From JAAYYM01 sp964638005 (GTDB lineage: Bacteria > Bacillota > Clostridia > Lachnospirales > Lachnospiraceae): a stretch of 64,000 nucleotides of DNA. Below the pieces are notes generated by a model. That model saw nothing but the letters and a program-made list of their open reading frames with translations. It was not told the DNA's origin and searched no databases. Both the position numbers and the translations under genes were made by a program. Shown one piece after another: positions 32,993 through 42,478 of this stretch (the stretch's first letter is position 1; the number at the start of each line of letters is the position of its first letter). Location: the NCBI GenBank assembly GCA_964638005.1, contig CAZWXS010000007.1:1-64000 (forward strand), in the 5' to 3' direction.

Positions 32993-34606
32993 TTATCGAT
33001 GCTCATTTAACCAGGTTTCATAACCACTATTGTAGAATTCCTTTAGAACTTCCAGTTCATGTATAAACTTCTCATCTTTTTGTTCCTTACCGCCGAGAAT
33101 CTTCTCTGCCTGTCCCATCAGATAAAATACATTTAATTCAAATCCGATATCTTTGATCGTCTGCAGATATGCGGCACAGGAATGCATATTGTCAATCTCT
33201 CCGAAATCCCTGACCAGTTCCGGCAAATCCTCAAAACTTCTGGCTCTTGTAATTCCGTCAATCAGCATAAACGGCACATCACCAAACAGAACTGACTTCT
33301 TTCCAAGCAAAGCCTCTTCAAACGCCGTTGTACCCACAATCGTCACAACACCCTTGGCTTTTACAAGCCACGGTTTCGGATCATCATAATAATTGACCTG
33401 TACCAGACGGACATTGTGTAATTCTTTGACCTTTTTATAGAATTCGACACTGCGTTCTCCGAGCATTGCCTGATGTTCTTTTACATACAGCTTCCAGCCG
33501 ACCGGCAGTGATTTGGATACCTGTTCAATCAAATTACATTCATCCACATAATAGGAAGCTTTCACAAATACCGTTGATTCCGGAATCAGATGCAACGGCA
33601 TATATACATAGTCTTCTCCTTCAATCGGATTTTCAAAGAGTTTATTCTTGCCCATATACTTTCTTCTGCGCAGCTCAACCTGCAGATAGTGGCGAATATA
33701 GGGAAGGCTCGGTGCATACAGCACTTTACTGGTACGCTTGATCTTCAGATTCTTTTTGGTGATATCCATATTCCAGAAATAATGCAGTTTGCCACGCATC
33801 ACTCTGGCAATCCAAATCAAAGAGCTCTTCTTGTACTGCGCTGTTACCGTTCCTGCAAATTCCTTATTCATAATGGACGTTTCCGCACGATATTTCTCAA
33901 TATAATCGTACATTTCCTGAAGCTGTTCCTTGCTCTTCTTCAAGTTCTCCTGATAAGTCCTCTCTACATATGGGTCGATTCCGACGGTATTTTGCAGAGT
34001 CGGGTATTTATAGAGTCCAAATTTTGAATATTCAATCGTGATATACGGAATGTTTCTTTTATATGCCACCTCATTGATGATGGTGCGCTGCAGCTCTGCA
34101 TTATCAAAATCCAATATCATGTCCGGCTTAAATTCATCCAAGACAGAAATGATCTTCTTATAATTCAGCTCCAGCCAGTACATATTCTCATCATAATTCG
34201 TCACCGACCAGTAATATCTGAAATGATAATGCTTTGTATTCTCCTGCGAGCTCATCAGCTGCAGATTCAAATTTTTAAAATGTGTATATTCACGCTCGAT
34301 CTGCTCCAGATATGCAAGATCAACCGGTGAGCTGCCTGCCTTTTTTCCTTCATTTAAACCGGCAACATATTTCTTACATATGTCTCTTACATCATAAAGC
34401 TTGACATCCTGCAGTTCTTCCTTGAATTTATAGTAAGAATTCTGGTTGTAATAGCACTTATTATAACTGCACTCTGTAGACATGATATAAAACGCAGCCA
34501 CCTCATTGCTATGACGCAGTTCCTCTGCCAAAAACCAAAGAGGCATGGAATATGTCTCTCTGCATACAAATAGTATTTTCTTACCTATCAGATGGTTCTT
34601 CTGCAT
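32993..34606 (-). CDS. capsule-type GT-B glycosyltransferase, possibly nonulosonate transferase
   Basis: A 537-residue protein resembling the capsule-polysaccharide GT-B group (KpsS/KpsC-like). Seen are ILFVCRETYSMPLWFLAEEL at the N-terminus and, in the C-terminal half, YVYMPLHLIPESTVFVKA, GWKLYVKEHQAMLG and VTIVGTTAFEEALLGKKSVLFGD. These PL...P, KEH and GTTAFEA-type motifs mark the nucleotide-binding side of such enzymes, several of which use CMP-activated sugars. No membrane helices. It lies 18 bases upstream of neuB, with GGGGAA nine bases before its ATG. Transfer of the locally made CMP-nonulosonate is a reasonable but untested guess. Confidence 0.78.
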   Translation of the reverse strand: MQKNHLIGKKILFVCRETYSMPLWFLAEELRHSNEVAAFYIMSTECSYNKCYYNQNSYYKFKEELQDVKLYDVRDICKKYVAGLNEGKKAGSSPVDLAYLEQIEREYTHFKNLNLQLMSSQENTKHYHFRYYWSVTNYDENMYWLELNYKKIISVLDEFKPDMILDFDNAELQRTIINEVAYKRNIPYITIEYSKFGLYKYPTLQNTVGIDPYVERTYQENLKKSKEQLQEMYDYIEKYRAETSIMNKEFAGTVTAQYKKSSLIWIARVMRGKLHYFWNMDITKKNLKIKRTSKVLYAPSLPYIRHYLQVELRRRKYMGKNKLFENPIEGEDYVYMPLHLIPESTVFVKASYYVDECNLIEQVSKSLPVGWKLYVKEHQAMLGERSVEFYKKVKELHNVRLVQVNYYDDPKPWLVKAKGVVTIVGTTAFEEALLGKKSVLFGDVPFMLIDGITRARSFEDLPELVRDFGEIDNMHSCAAYLQTIKDIGFELNVFYLMGQAEKILGGKEQKDEKFIHELEVLKEFYNSGYETWLNEHR

Positions 34607-34609
34607 GAA

Positions 34610-35650
34610 TCAGTTCCCCTTTTCCAATTTCTCAAATGTTTTCACCCAGTCTGCACCGGTCTGAAATGAAATATGTTCTTTTAAAAAGTGTTCGCGCCTT
34701 GTAATCGTAAGTCTGCCGAATAATCGTGGGCTGAATATGCACAGCAATACCTTAATCTTGATACTTCTGTCCACATGCGGGTTCGTAAGCACGCTGCCGG
34801 TATGCCTGCGTACATATTGTACATACTGTCTGTCCTGTTTTCGGTCATAGGTGCCAAACAAAATATTATTCTGAATGACGCTCATATTCTCGTATACCAA
34901 AAAATATTCAATCGCGCGTTCCAAATCCGGATATTTCGCCCGTACATAATCACACATCTCATAATCATTCTTAATAGAAAGAACTAAATTATCCGCCACT
35001 CTTGAACCACTGTCTTCACTCACCCTGAAATAGTACTTGGATGCCGAATTGTATACGATCCGGTTCGCCATGCTGAGCAGATGATAACCTACTTTTCGAT
35101 CCTCCACACGTTCTCCTACCGGGAAACGTACCTGCTCAAATATCGTTCTCTTATATAACTTATCCCACAGATGCAGAAAGAAACCTTTTTGATACAATAT
35201 CTGTTCAAAAGCCTCACATTCCGTAAGGACAGTCTCTGCATTCTCACTGGTGCCGTCATTACCGTTTACATATGCATTATATTTTCCGACTACCGAAATA
35301 TCTGCATCATGACGTACTGCCGCACTGACCATAATCTCAAACATATCCGGATCTGCCCAGTCATCACCGTCTACGAATCCTATATAGTCTCCGGTCGCTG
35401 CTGCAATTCCATCATTTCTTGCAACTGCAACACCGTGAGGAGGTTTCTTGATCAATACGATTCTGGCATCTTTTGCCGCATATGTATCTGCAATCTTCAC
35501 ACAGGCCTCATCCGTATCTCCCAAAACAATAATGATTTCGAGATTTTGATAGGTCTGACCAATCACAGATTCCAGACACTGCTCCAGAAACCGCTCTACC
35601 TTATATGCAATTATAATAACACTGACTTTTGGATTTTTCGTGTCTTCCAT
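34610..35650 (-). CDS. GT2 glycosyltransferase
   Basis: A 346-residue GT-A family-2 enzyme. VSVIIIAYKVERFLEQCLESV, IIVLGDTDEA, the VARNDGIAAATGDYIGFVDGDDW stretch and an FLHLWDKLYKRTIF acceptor-side segment are typical of capsular GT2 enzymes. IVLGDTDEA replaces the more usual IVDDGSTD, an unusual substitution in the uridine-binding loop. ATG 35648-35650 follows AAGGTG at six bases; a start seven codons upstream overlaps the end of the neighbouring frame. It is followed four bases later by the capsule-type GT gene. Donor unknown. Confidence 0.87.
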   Translation of the reverse strand: MEDTKNPKVSVIIIAYKVERFLEQCLESVIGQTYQNLEIIIVLGDTDEACVKIADTYAAKDARIVLIKKPPHGVAVARNDGIAAATGDYIGFVDGDDWADPDMFEIMVSAAVRHDADISVVGKYNAYVNGNDGTSENAETVLTECEAFEQILYQKGFFLHLWDKLYKRTIFEQVRFPVGERVEDRKVGYHLLSMANRIVYNSASKYYFRVSEDSGSRVADNLVLSIKNDYEMCDYVRAKYPDLERAIEYFLVYENMSVIQNNILFGTYDRKQDRQYVQYVRRHTGSVLTNPHVDRSIKIKVLLCIFSPRLFGRLTITRREHFLKEHISFQTGADWVKTFEKLEKGN

Positions 35651-35680
35651 CGGTTCACCTTGTCCATTCAATATCGCTTG

Positions 35681-36775
35681 CTATTGTTTGTATTCACTCA
35701 CAACTTTTTGTATTGCTTCCAAATATCCATACCGCCTCACTTCATCCGGTTCAAGCATGGCACCCTCTCCCCATTCATTCCACGCATTTATATAAACATA
35801 ATTTAATTTTTTGCTTTTTATCTTCTGTCCGATTATTTTTAAAGTCTTTTCAAATGCATCCGGATTGGTTCCCAAATATGCCAATCCCTTATAACTCCGT
35901 CTCGGAGTATTATCCCAGTCCGGAATCAAGCCAGGAAACTCATTTTCCTTACTATAGTCTCTTTCCTCTATTCTGTCAGTGATCCAACTGGAAGGAATGG
36001 TTCTCTCCAGCAGTTTTCTTTTCAAAATTTTGTTTAATCTTGATTTAATAAGAACACTTCCGCTATAATACATACGATGTAATAGTCCGAAGTCATGTTT
36101 TAGAGTATATCCGGGTTCAAAATAGTAGTATCCGTCTATCAGCTCTGTCCTCGTTTCCTGTTCTGCAGCAGTCTTAGCAGATACAATATAGAGTCCTGCA
36201 AAGCCTTCCTCTACAGCCCACTTTCTGAAACACGAAAGCATTTCTTCCAAGCAATCAATATCGGGTGTTCTGTAAATATGTAACACCGGCTTCTGATCGA
36301 TTTTAATATAACGCACATCTTGAAAGAAAGGAAGCAGATACTCAAAGTGACGTCTCCAGTCTGCTTCTTCTCCATACTCCTGCTTCATCAGAATTTCTTC
36401 TTCGATTCCATACCATGTTCTGGTCCACGACTCATTTGCCCAACATATGCTGTAACGCAAATCAATCTCGGGATGCTGCAGCAGAATTTCCATAGGCTTT
36501 TCCATCAGTTGGCGTCCCTTGAACCAATACTGATAAACACAGAAACCATATACATCATATTTTTTTGCAAGATCAGCCTGCCACTGCCACGTTGCAACAC
36601 CATCATTTAACAGATCATAGTATCTGTTGTCCAGCGGAACTCTCGGCTGCATATGTCCTTTATAGAGAGACTTACTGCGCTTCACAGCAGTCCATTCTGT
36701 GTAGCCCTCACCCCACCACTCATTATTCTCTTTAAACGTATGGTACTGTGGCAGATACATACAAATGACTTTCAT
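35681..36775 (-). CDS. WbsX-family glycosyltransferase
   Basis: A 364-residue protein of the WbsX/Glyco_tran_WbsX family, found in many O-antigen and capsule clusters. Diagnostic segments are AMYLPQYH-like CMYLPQYHTFKENNEWWGEGY at the start, TEWTAVKRS, GFCVYQYWFKGR, SICWANESWTRTW and the C-terminal NAWNEWGEGAMLEPD. The fold is a TIM-barrel-like glycoside-hydrolase relative used as a transferase; the donor is not predictable. The ATG overlaps the preceding gene's stop (36772-36775, ATGA), so translation is coupled to the Wzy-type polymerase. Confidence 0.92.
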   Translation of the reverse strand: MKVICMYLPQYHTFKENNEWWGEGYTEWTAVKRSKSLYKGHMQPRVPLDNRYYDLLNDGVATWQWQADLAKKYDVYGFCVYQYWFKGRQLMEKPMEILLQHPEIDLRYSICWANESWTRTWYGIEEEILMKQEYGEEADWRRHFEYLLPFFQDVRYIKIDQKPVLHIYRTPDIDCLEEMLSCFRKWAVEEGFAGLYIVSAKTAAEQETRTELIDGYYYFEPGYTLKHDFGLLHRMYYSGSVLIKSRLNKILKRKLLERTIPSSWITDRIEERDYSKENEFPGLIPDWDNTPRRSYKGLAYLGTNPDAFEKTLKIIGQKIKSKKLNYVYINAWNEWGEGAMLEPDEVRRYGYLEAIQKVVSEYKQ

Positions 36776-38007
36776 CTACTCGCTTCTCCTGTTTCCTGCT
36801 TAAGTTTTCGATCACAATTCTGATTCTTGATTGCAAAAGCACATCTGCCAACCGCAAACCAGAAAATCGGTGTTGTCAACTGAAATGCTATGATATTGGA
36901 GCCTATTGAGGACAGTAACGTAATTGCAATGATACCAATCTCAATATAGTAATCCTCTAAGTTCTTACACGCTGCTCTGCAGACCAGGAACAAAATAAAC
37001 AAGAAAATGGAGAATCCGATAACTCCTTCTTCACAGAAAAGCTTAACCAAACCACCGTCTGCTATGACATGTGCACCCTCATATTCAAGTGCTTTGTGTC
37101 CGTTCGCACCCAAACCGTTACCAAGCCATGTATTGTAGAGCGTATTCATTGCCACCACCCACTGTTCACTTCGCTGCCCGATAGCTCCCGGTAAAGAAGC
37201 AAATCTGCGAAACACCTTAACAATCGCTTCCATATAAAACACACATATTCCTATAAAACCAACTGCCAATATCCCTATTTCCACTCCCAGATATTTCTTC
37301 TTGATTGCTCCAAAAGTAAAGAAAAGCAGCCAATTTATATATATGATAATGACAAAAGCCACCACCATTGCAGCTCTTTGATTGCTCATCATTGCGAAGA
37401 AGAAATTTACAAAAAACAGAATAATTCCTATGATCCTCTTTGTTTTGTCTTTCATGACAAAATATGCGGAAGCAAGCATACCATATGTTGCAAGAGCGCC
37501 AAGACAAGTGCTGCCGATTACGGATGCCATGCGGATTCTCATGGTTGCCGCGTCAGCCTTGGAAATGTAGACATCAACCAGGAAATCCAGATAGAACTGT
37601 GGAGCCCAAATATAGAGAACAAGACCAATGAGGCAGACATATAAAACTGCCGCCAGGAACCAGCGGTAGAATTTCTCTGTATTTTCCTTAACAGATTTTC
37701 CGACGAAATAAAAGACGACAGTGAAGACAGAGTTAGAGAATTCCTCAACATATATTCTGATAGGGAGACCATTGACAGTCAGCCAGATAACAGATAACAG
37801 ATTATAGGCCAGATAAACAATAATTAGATAATCTACTGTTGTAGTCAGTTGAATCTTCTTTTGTGCCAACAGTTGAACCGCGATACATAACATTAGAAAT
37901 GCAGCAAATACACCGGGATGCACATTGAAAGCCATGGTCAAGGTGTATGCAAGCATAACAGCCAGATAATATATGTTGGAAATCTGAATCGATTTTAATT
38001 TGTTCAT
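36772..38007 (-). CDS. wzy: Wzy-type O-antigen polymerase/ligase family protein
   Basis: A 411-residue membrane protein with about eleven helices. The large loop around 285-330 carries RSEQWVVAMNTLYNTWLGNG and GLGANG...AHVIADGGLVKLFCEEGVIG, a pattern of the Wzy/WaaL family. It would join repeat units outside the membrane. ATG at 38007 follows AGGAGA by eight bases. Part of its sequence (from about 37.45 kb onward) has a higher G content on the plus strand than neighbouring genes, as does the next gene upstream. It is one of three Wzy-type genes. Confidence 0.83.
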   Translation of the reverse strand: MNKLKSIQISNIYYLAVMLAYTLTMAFNVHPGVFAAFLMLCIAVQLLAQKKIQLTTTVDYLIIVYLAYNLLSVIWLTVNGLPIRIYVEEFSNSVFTVVFYFVGKSVKENTEKFYRWFLAAVLYVCLIGLVLYIWAPQFYLDFLVDVYISKADAATMRIRMASVIGSTCLGALATYGMLASAYFVMKDKTKRIIGIILFFVNFFFAMMSNQRAAMVVAFVIIIYINWLLFFTFGAIKKKYLGVEIGILAVGFIGICVFYMEAIVKVFRRFASLPGAIGQRSEQWVVAMNTLYNTWLGNGLGANGHKALEYEGAHVIADGGLVKLFCEEGVIGFSIFLFILFLVCRAACKNLEDYYIEIGIIAITLLSSIGSNIIAFQLTTPIFWFAVGRCAFAIKNQNCDRKLKQETGEASR

Positions 38008-38058
38008 TATAAGGTCTCCTAAAGCCGTTGGTTTAAAACTATAGTATCTCTTTGTTTT

Positions 38059-39153
38059 CTAGTTTTGTATAACATTCAGCACTTCAGACCAGCTGTCACG
38101 GGGATGATTATCAACATTGACAGCTATATGCTTGTCGATAGCTGTTTGCGGACATAGGGCATTTCCAATGCTCTTTTCCATTAGATCAGCCAGTTCGGCG
38201 GGATTGAAAGGATCGAAATAGTTGACATCCTGGTAGCCTTCTAAAACTTCATGGCAGAAAGGGCAGTCGGAGGCCAGAATTGGTGATTCAAACTGACGAG
38301 CCTCGGCTAACGGGTACCCAAAGGTTTCTATATATGAGGGAAAAATCAATGTCCGCTCATTATAAGCATCCAAGACTTGCTCTTTGGTCAGACGGCCTGT
38401 TGTTGTAATATTTTCATGTTGGTTATCATACTGATAATCGGTAATCGATTTCAATGCTTCGTCATCTATGGTAAAAAGAATATTGAAGTCCGTGATTTCT
38501 TTTTGGTTCAAAAGAGTGCAGGCACGCAGGATGCACTCATGATTTTTATAAATCATGACACCGGAGGGAAAAAAGAATTGGTTAGACTTCCGAACTCCTT
38601 GGCGTCTATATTGATTCAAATTTTCTACATCGGGTAATATTTGCACTATTTTATTTGTTGATACATGTGCTTTCTTTGCTACTGCATTGCGCATCCAATC
38701 TGTTTGGACAATGACCTTGTCCGCTCTTCGAATCGATGCATTTATAATTGCTCCGATAAAATATTGATATATAGCGTATTCTCGTTCGTTTGACTTTAGA
38801 AGTGAAAATTTCTTAACCGTCTGAAAGCCCAGTGGTTGATGCACATAGACAATCTGTTTTCCTTTGTAACCAAAGGTAATCGTATTCTGCAAAGAAAAAA
38901 CTACATCAGGCTTGAGGGCACGAATATAAGATGCTCCGGTAAAGAGATCAAAGCACAAACGATTGATCCAGCTCTTTTTGACTTTCTGCATAACATGGAC
39001 CTTAATACGCTCAGTTTCTTCTATGTATGAACCGCCTAACAGAAAAATCCATTCATTTTCCCGATCGTGCTCTGCAATATAGTGATAAAAGTCCGTTAGG
39101 ATAGATAATGCACCTGTTTTACTTGCAGCAATGTCATTGACTACGATTCTCAA
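38059..39153 (-). CDS. GT4 glycosyltransferase
   Basis: A 364-residue family-4 enzyme beginning MRIVVNDIAASKTGALSIL, a well-conserved opening of a capsular GT4 subgroup. It includes PDVVFSLQNTITFGYKGK, VYVHQPLGFQ, VIVQTDWM, and the donor-site ETFGYPLAEARQFESPI. The start is TTG at 39151-39153, chosen because the conserved N-terminus begins there and no ATG is near. The preceding capG stop is one base away. Plus-strand G content is visibly higher than in most neighbouring genes, which hints at a different origin. Confidence 0.87.
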   Translation of the reverse strand: MRIVVNDIAASKTGALSILTDFYHYIAEHDRENEWIFLLGGSYIEETERIKVHVMQKVKKSWINRLCFDLFTGASYIRALKPDVVFSLQNTITFGYKGKQIVYVHQPLGFQTVKKFSLLKSNEREYAIYQYFIGAIINASIRRADKVIVQTDWMRNAVAKKAHVSTNKIVQILPDVENLNQYRRQGVRKSNQFFFPSGVMIYKNHECILRACTLLNQKEITDFNILFTIDDEALKSITDYQYDNQHENITTTGRLTKEQVLDAYNERTLIFPSYIETFGYPLAEARQFESPILASDCPFCHEVLEGYQDVNYFDPFNPAELADLMEKSIGNALCPQTAIDKHIAVNVDNHPRDSWSEVLNVIQN

Positions 39154-39154
39154 A

Positions 39155-40279
39155 TTACTTACCCCACACTGTCTTATTTACGATTTCGGTATAACTCTGT
39201 ATGAGTTTTACAACTTTGACGGACACGTTCATGTCTGCATAATCTTCTGCCATCACTACTTCTTCTTTGTTTTCATACATTGCCACTGCAAGCTCTGCAG
39301 CCTGCTCAACGTCATCGCCTTTGATGCCGCCGATGACAATTGTTCCCTTATCCAACACCTCCGGACGTTCCGTTGATGTCCGGATCAAGACTCCCGGGAA
39401 ATTCAGCATTGCCGATTCTTCGGACAATGTACCGCTGTCGGAAAGAACGCAATAAGCATTCATCTGCAATTTGTTATAGTCTAAAAAGCCAAAAGGCTTC
39501 ATGTTGGATACAAGCGGATGAAACTTGAATTTTCTCTGTTCTATGAACTTCATGGAACGAGGATGCGTCGAATAAATAATTGGCATCTGATATTTCTCAG
39601 CCATACGATTGATGGCATTCATGAGATCCATGAAATTGTCTTCCAAATCTATGTTTTCTTCTCTGTGCGCCGAGACCAAGATATATTTTCCTCTTTCAAG
39701 GTTCAGTCTTGTGAGAACATCACTCTGCTCAATCTTCTCCATATGATCACGCAGAACCTCACGCATGGGAGATCCGGTCACAAATATGGTCTTGCCGTCG
39801 ATTCCCTCTGACAGCAGATACCTTCTGGAATGCTCCGTATAGGGCAGATTGATGTCGGATATATGATCTACGATCTTGCGGTTGATCATCTCAGACACAT
39901 TCCAATCCCAACAGCGATTGCCCGCCTCCATATGAAAAATGGGAATCTTCAAGCGCTTAGCGGATATCGCGGAAAGCGCGGAGTTGGTGTCTCCCAACAG
40001 CAATACTGCATCCGGCTTTATCTGCTGCATGAGTTCATAGGACTTGGCAATGATATTGCCCATCGTCTCACCCAGATTCTTACCTACACTCTCCAGATAG
40101 TGATCGGGTGCACGCAGGTTCAGATCCTCAAAAAAAATCTGATTCAATGTATAATCATAGTTCTGTCCTGTGTGAACCAATATGTGGTTAAAGTACTTGT
40201 CCGCACATTTAATGACTGCTGACAATCTGATGATTTCCGGTCTGGTTCCTACGATTGTCATTACCTTAAGCTTGCTCAT
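39155..40279 (-). CDS. capG: CapG/FnlC-type UDP-sugar C2-epimerase
   Basis: A 374-residue member of the UDP-GlcNAc 2-epimerase family. It has VMTIVGTRPEIIRLSAVI, HTGQNYD, LLLGDTNSALSA, FHMEAGNRCWDWNV, SAHREENID and SDSGTLSEESA. In UDP-L-FucNAc synthesis CapG epimerises UDP-N-acetyl-L-pneumosamine to UDP-N-acetyl-L-fucosamine. The assignment to CapG rather than WecB or NeuC rests on the direct neighbours capE and capF. The ATG overlaps the capF stop (40276-40279). GxRCWDWNV replaces the GLRS of typical WecB, as is usual in CapG/FnlC proteins. Confidence 0.92.
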   Translation of the reverse strand: MSKLKVMTIVGTRPEIIRLSAVIKCADKYFNHILVHTGQNYDYTLNQIFFEDLNLRAPDHYLESVGKNLGETMGNIIAKSYELMQQIKPDAVLLLGDTNSALSAISAKRLKIPIFHMEAGNRCWDWNVSEMINRKIVDHISDINLPYTEHSRRYLLSEGIDGKTIFVTGSPMREVLRDHMEKIEQSDVLTRLNLERGKYILVSAHREENIDLEDNFMDLMNAINRMAEKYQMPIIYSTHPRSMKFIEQRKFKFHPLVSNMKPFGFLDYNKLQMNAYCVLSDSGTLSEESAMLNFPGVLIRTSTERPEVLDKGTIVIGGIKGDDVEQAAELAVAMYENKEEVVMAEDYADMNVSVKVVKLIQSYTEIVNKTVWGK

Positions 40280-41400
40280 TTGCCTCTCCTCTCCACATCC
40301 AGATAAAATGTGTCCGGCTTTCCCGGGTCATATGCTTCATTTGCCCACATGACAGTTACCATGTCCTCTGTGCCTTCATTGGTAATCTCATGTGTATATC
40401 CGGTCGGAATATCGACTACCGTCAGCTCATCTCCGTTTACGTGATACTCTATGATTTCGTCTTCATCGATCTGGCGAAATCTGATACATCCGCGTCCCTT
40501 AACGACCAGAAATTTCTCATTTTTGGTATGATGCCAATGCTTGCCTTTTGTAATTCCGGGTTTCGAGATATTGACGGATACCTGCCCTCTGTCGGCGGTT
40601 CTGATAAATTCTGTAAAAGAGCCTCTGTCGTCTGCATTCATCTTGAGCGGATAAGCAAATCCATCCTTTGGCAGGTAACTCAGATAAGTACTGTAAAGCT
40701 TTTTCTCAAATTCATTTTCCATATAAGGAACCGATAATGTATTTCGGCTCTCTTTAAAGGTATAGAGCGTCTCTACGATCTTGCCAAGCGATACTGTATG
40801 CACAGTCGGAACCACGCAGAAATTACCGATTCTGTTTTCACGTCCCTCGAGCGCTGCAATAAATTCATCCACCACATCATCGATATAGACCAGATTCATG
40901 ACCGTATTCGGGTCATTGACCTTAATTTCAAGATCATTGGCAATGTTATTGCAGAATGTCGCAACCCCGCTGTTGTAATTCGGTCTGCACCATTTGCCGA
41001 ACACATTCGGCAGACGATATATGATTGCCGGTGCACCGGTCTCCTCTTCATAGGCAAAGAGCAGATCCTCACCTGCTTTTTTGCTCTTTCCGTAGGGATT
41101 ATCGAGCTCAGCCTGAATGGAAGACGTAATCAATATCGGGGCATGATTTGAATGCTGCTTAAGTTTTGACAAAAGCACCGAAGTAAAACCGAAGTTCCCC
41201 TCCATGAACTCCTTCTCATCCTTGGGACGATTCACACCTGCCAAATGAAAAACGAATTCACAATCTCTCGTATAGCGATCGAGATCTGCTTCATCGGAAT
41301 CAATGTCATATGCAAAAATATGCTCATAGCCTCTGTTTCTAAGCTCCCATATTAAATTTTTCCCTACAAAGCCTTTGGCTCCTGTGACAAGTATATTCAT
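40276..41400 (-). CDS. capF: CapF/FnlB-type bifunctional epimerase-reductase
   Basis: A 374-residue two-domain enzyme. An N-terminal SDR part (1-~245) has MNILVTGAKGFVGKNLIWEL, FHLAGVNRP, ITSSIQAELDNPYGKSKKAGE (YxxxK) and RLPNVFGKWCRPNYNS. A C-terminal cupin (~250-374) has KPGITKGKHWHHTKNEKFLV with the metal-binding histidines. CapF epimerises and reduces the 4-keto intermediate from CapE to UDP-N-acetyl-6-deoxytalosamine. ATG 41398-41400 overlaps the capE stop in an ATGA, which argues against the longer start at 41412. Confidence 0.95.
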   Translation of the reverse strand: MNILVTGAKGFVGKNLIWELRNRGYEHIFAYDIDSDEADLDRYTRDCEFVFHLAGVNRPKDEKEFMEGNFGFTSVLLSKLKQHSNHAPILITSSIQAELDNPYGKSKKAGEDLLFAYEEETGAPAIIYRLPNVFGKWCRPNYNSGVATFCNNIANDLEIKVNDPNTVMNLVYIDDVVDEFIAALEGRENRIGNFCVVPTVHTVSLGKIVETLYTFKESRNTLSVPYMENEFEKKLYSTYLSYLPKDGFAYPLKMNADDRGSFTEFIRTADRGQVSVNISKPGITKGKHWHHTKNEKFLVVKGRGCIRFRQIDEDEIIEYHVNGDELTVVDIPTGYTHEITNEGTEDMVTVMWANEAYDPGKPDTFYLDVERRGK

Positions 41401-42425
41401 TGATTTTCCCATTCTCTCAGTTCTTCTCTGATGTGTTCCAACTGTAACAGCTTCTCTTTGACCTGTTCCACATTCAAAATCTCCGTATTGTTGGAATTGA
41501 ACTCTGTCAGCCTGTTTCTTTCCTGATTACCGACATTGAAATACTGGTCGTAGTTCAGATCTCGCTGGTCGGCAGGCACGCGATAAAACCCGCCCATATC
41601 AGTCGTTCTTGCACACTCTTCGTTGGTGAGCAACGTCTCATACATCTTCTCACCATGTCTGATGCCGATGACCTTAATCGGATTATCTGCATGAAACAAC
41701 TCTTTCACTGCCTGTGCAAGTACCTCAATGGTACATGCCGGGGCCTTCTGCACCATGATATCACCTGCTGCCGCATGTTCAAACGCAAAAATAACCAATT
41801 CTACAGCTTCCTCCAAACTCATGATAAAACGGGTCATCGTGGGTTCTGTTACCGTCAATGGATTTCCCGCCTTGATCTGCTCAATGAAAAGCGGAATGAC
41901 CGAACCTCTGGAACACATGACATTTCCGTAACGTGTACCACAGATCAGCGTCTGATCGCTGTCAACGGTTCTGGATTTTGCAACAAATACCTTCTCCATC
42001 ATTGCCTTGCTCGTGCCCATTGCATTCACCGGATAAGCCGCTTTATCGGTCGACAGACAAATGACTTTCTTGACGCCTGCCTGAATGGCTGCCGTCAGGA
42101 CATTATCCGTACCAAATACATTGGTCTTGACCGCTTCTAACGGGAAGAACTCACAGCTCGGCACCTGTTTGAGTGCTGCAGCGTGAAAGATATAATCCAC
42201 ACCATGCATTGCATCCTTAACGCTCTGCAGATCACGTACATTTCCAATGTAATATTTAATCTTGTCATTCTGATATTCATGGCGCATATCGTCCTGCTTC
42301 TTTTCATCTCTGCTGAAAATTCGAATCTCCTTGATGCTCGTATTCAAAAATCTCTTTAATACCGCATTTCCGAACGACCCCGTACCTCCGGTGATGAGTA
42401 ATGTCTTTCCTTCAAATATATCCAT
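41397..42425 (-). CDS. capE: CapE/FnlA UDP-GlcNAc 4,6-dehydratase/5-epimerase
   Basis: A 342-residue extended SDR enzyme that starts UDP-L-FucNAc synthesis by 4,6-dehydration and 5-epimerisation of UDP-GlcNAc. TLLITGGTGSFGNAVLKRFL binds NAD(P). Downstream are HAAALKQVPSCEFFP and STDKAAYPVNAMGTSKAMM, where Met replaces the usual Tyr in MxxxK, a known feature of CapE. It leads a coupled capE-capF-capG set. AAAGGAC precedes the ATG. A GT4 gene upstream (42479) resembles WbuB, an L-FucNAc transferase, consistent with local use of the product. Confidence 0.95.
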   Translation of the reverse strand: MDIFEGKTLLITGGTGSFGNAVLKRFLNTSIKEIRIFSRDEKKQDDMRHEYQNDKIKYYIGNVRDLQSVKDAMHGVDYIFHAAALKQVPSCEFFPLEAVKTNVFGTDNVLTAAIQAGVKKVICLSTDKAAYPVNAMGTSKAMMEKVFVAKSRTVDSDQTLICGTRYGNVMCSRGSVIPLFIEQIKAGNPLTVTEPTMTRFIMSLEEAVELVIFAFEHAAAGDIMVQKAPACTIEVLAQAVKELFHADNPIKVIGIRHGEKMYETLLTNEECARTTDMGGFYRVPADQRDLNYDQYFNVGNQERNRLTEFNSNNTEILNVEQVKEKLLQLEHIREELREWENQ

Positions 42426-42478
42426 TGTCTTGTCCTTTCTTTTTCACACGCAGTTCAGTTATCTATGTCTATCGTGGA

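Noticed and set aside
39155..40279. Epimerase considered as NeuC feeding the nonulosonate module
   Set aside because: It is coupled to capE and capF and has the CapG-type GNRCWDW segment, so UDP-L-FucNAc synthesis explains it better.
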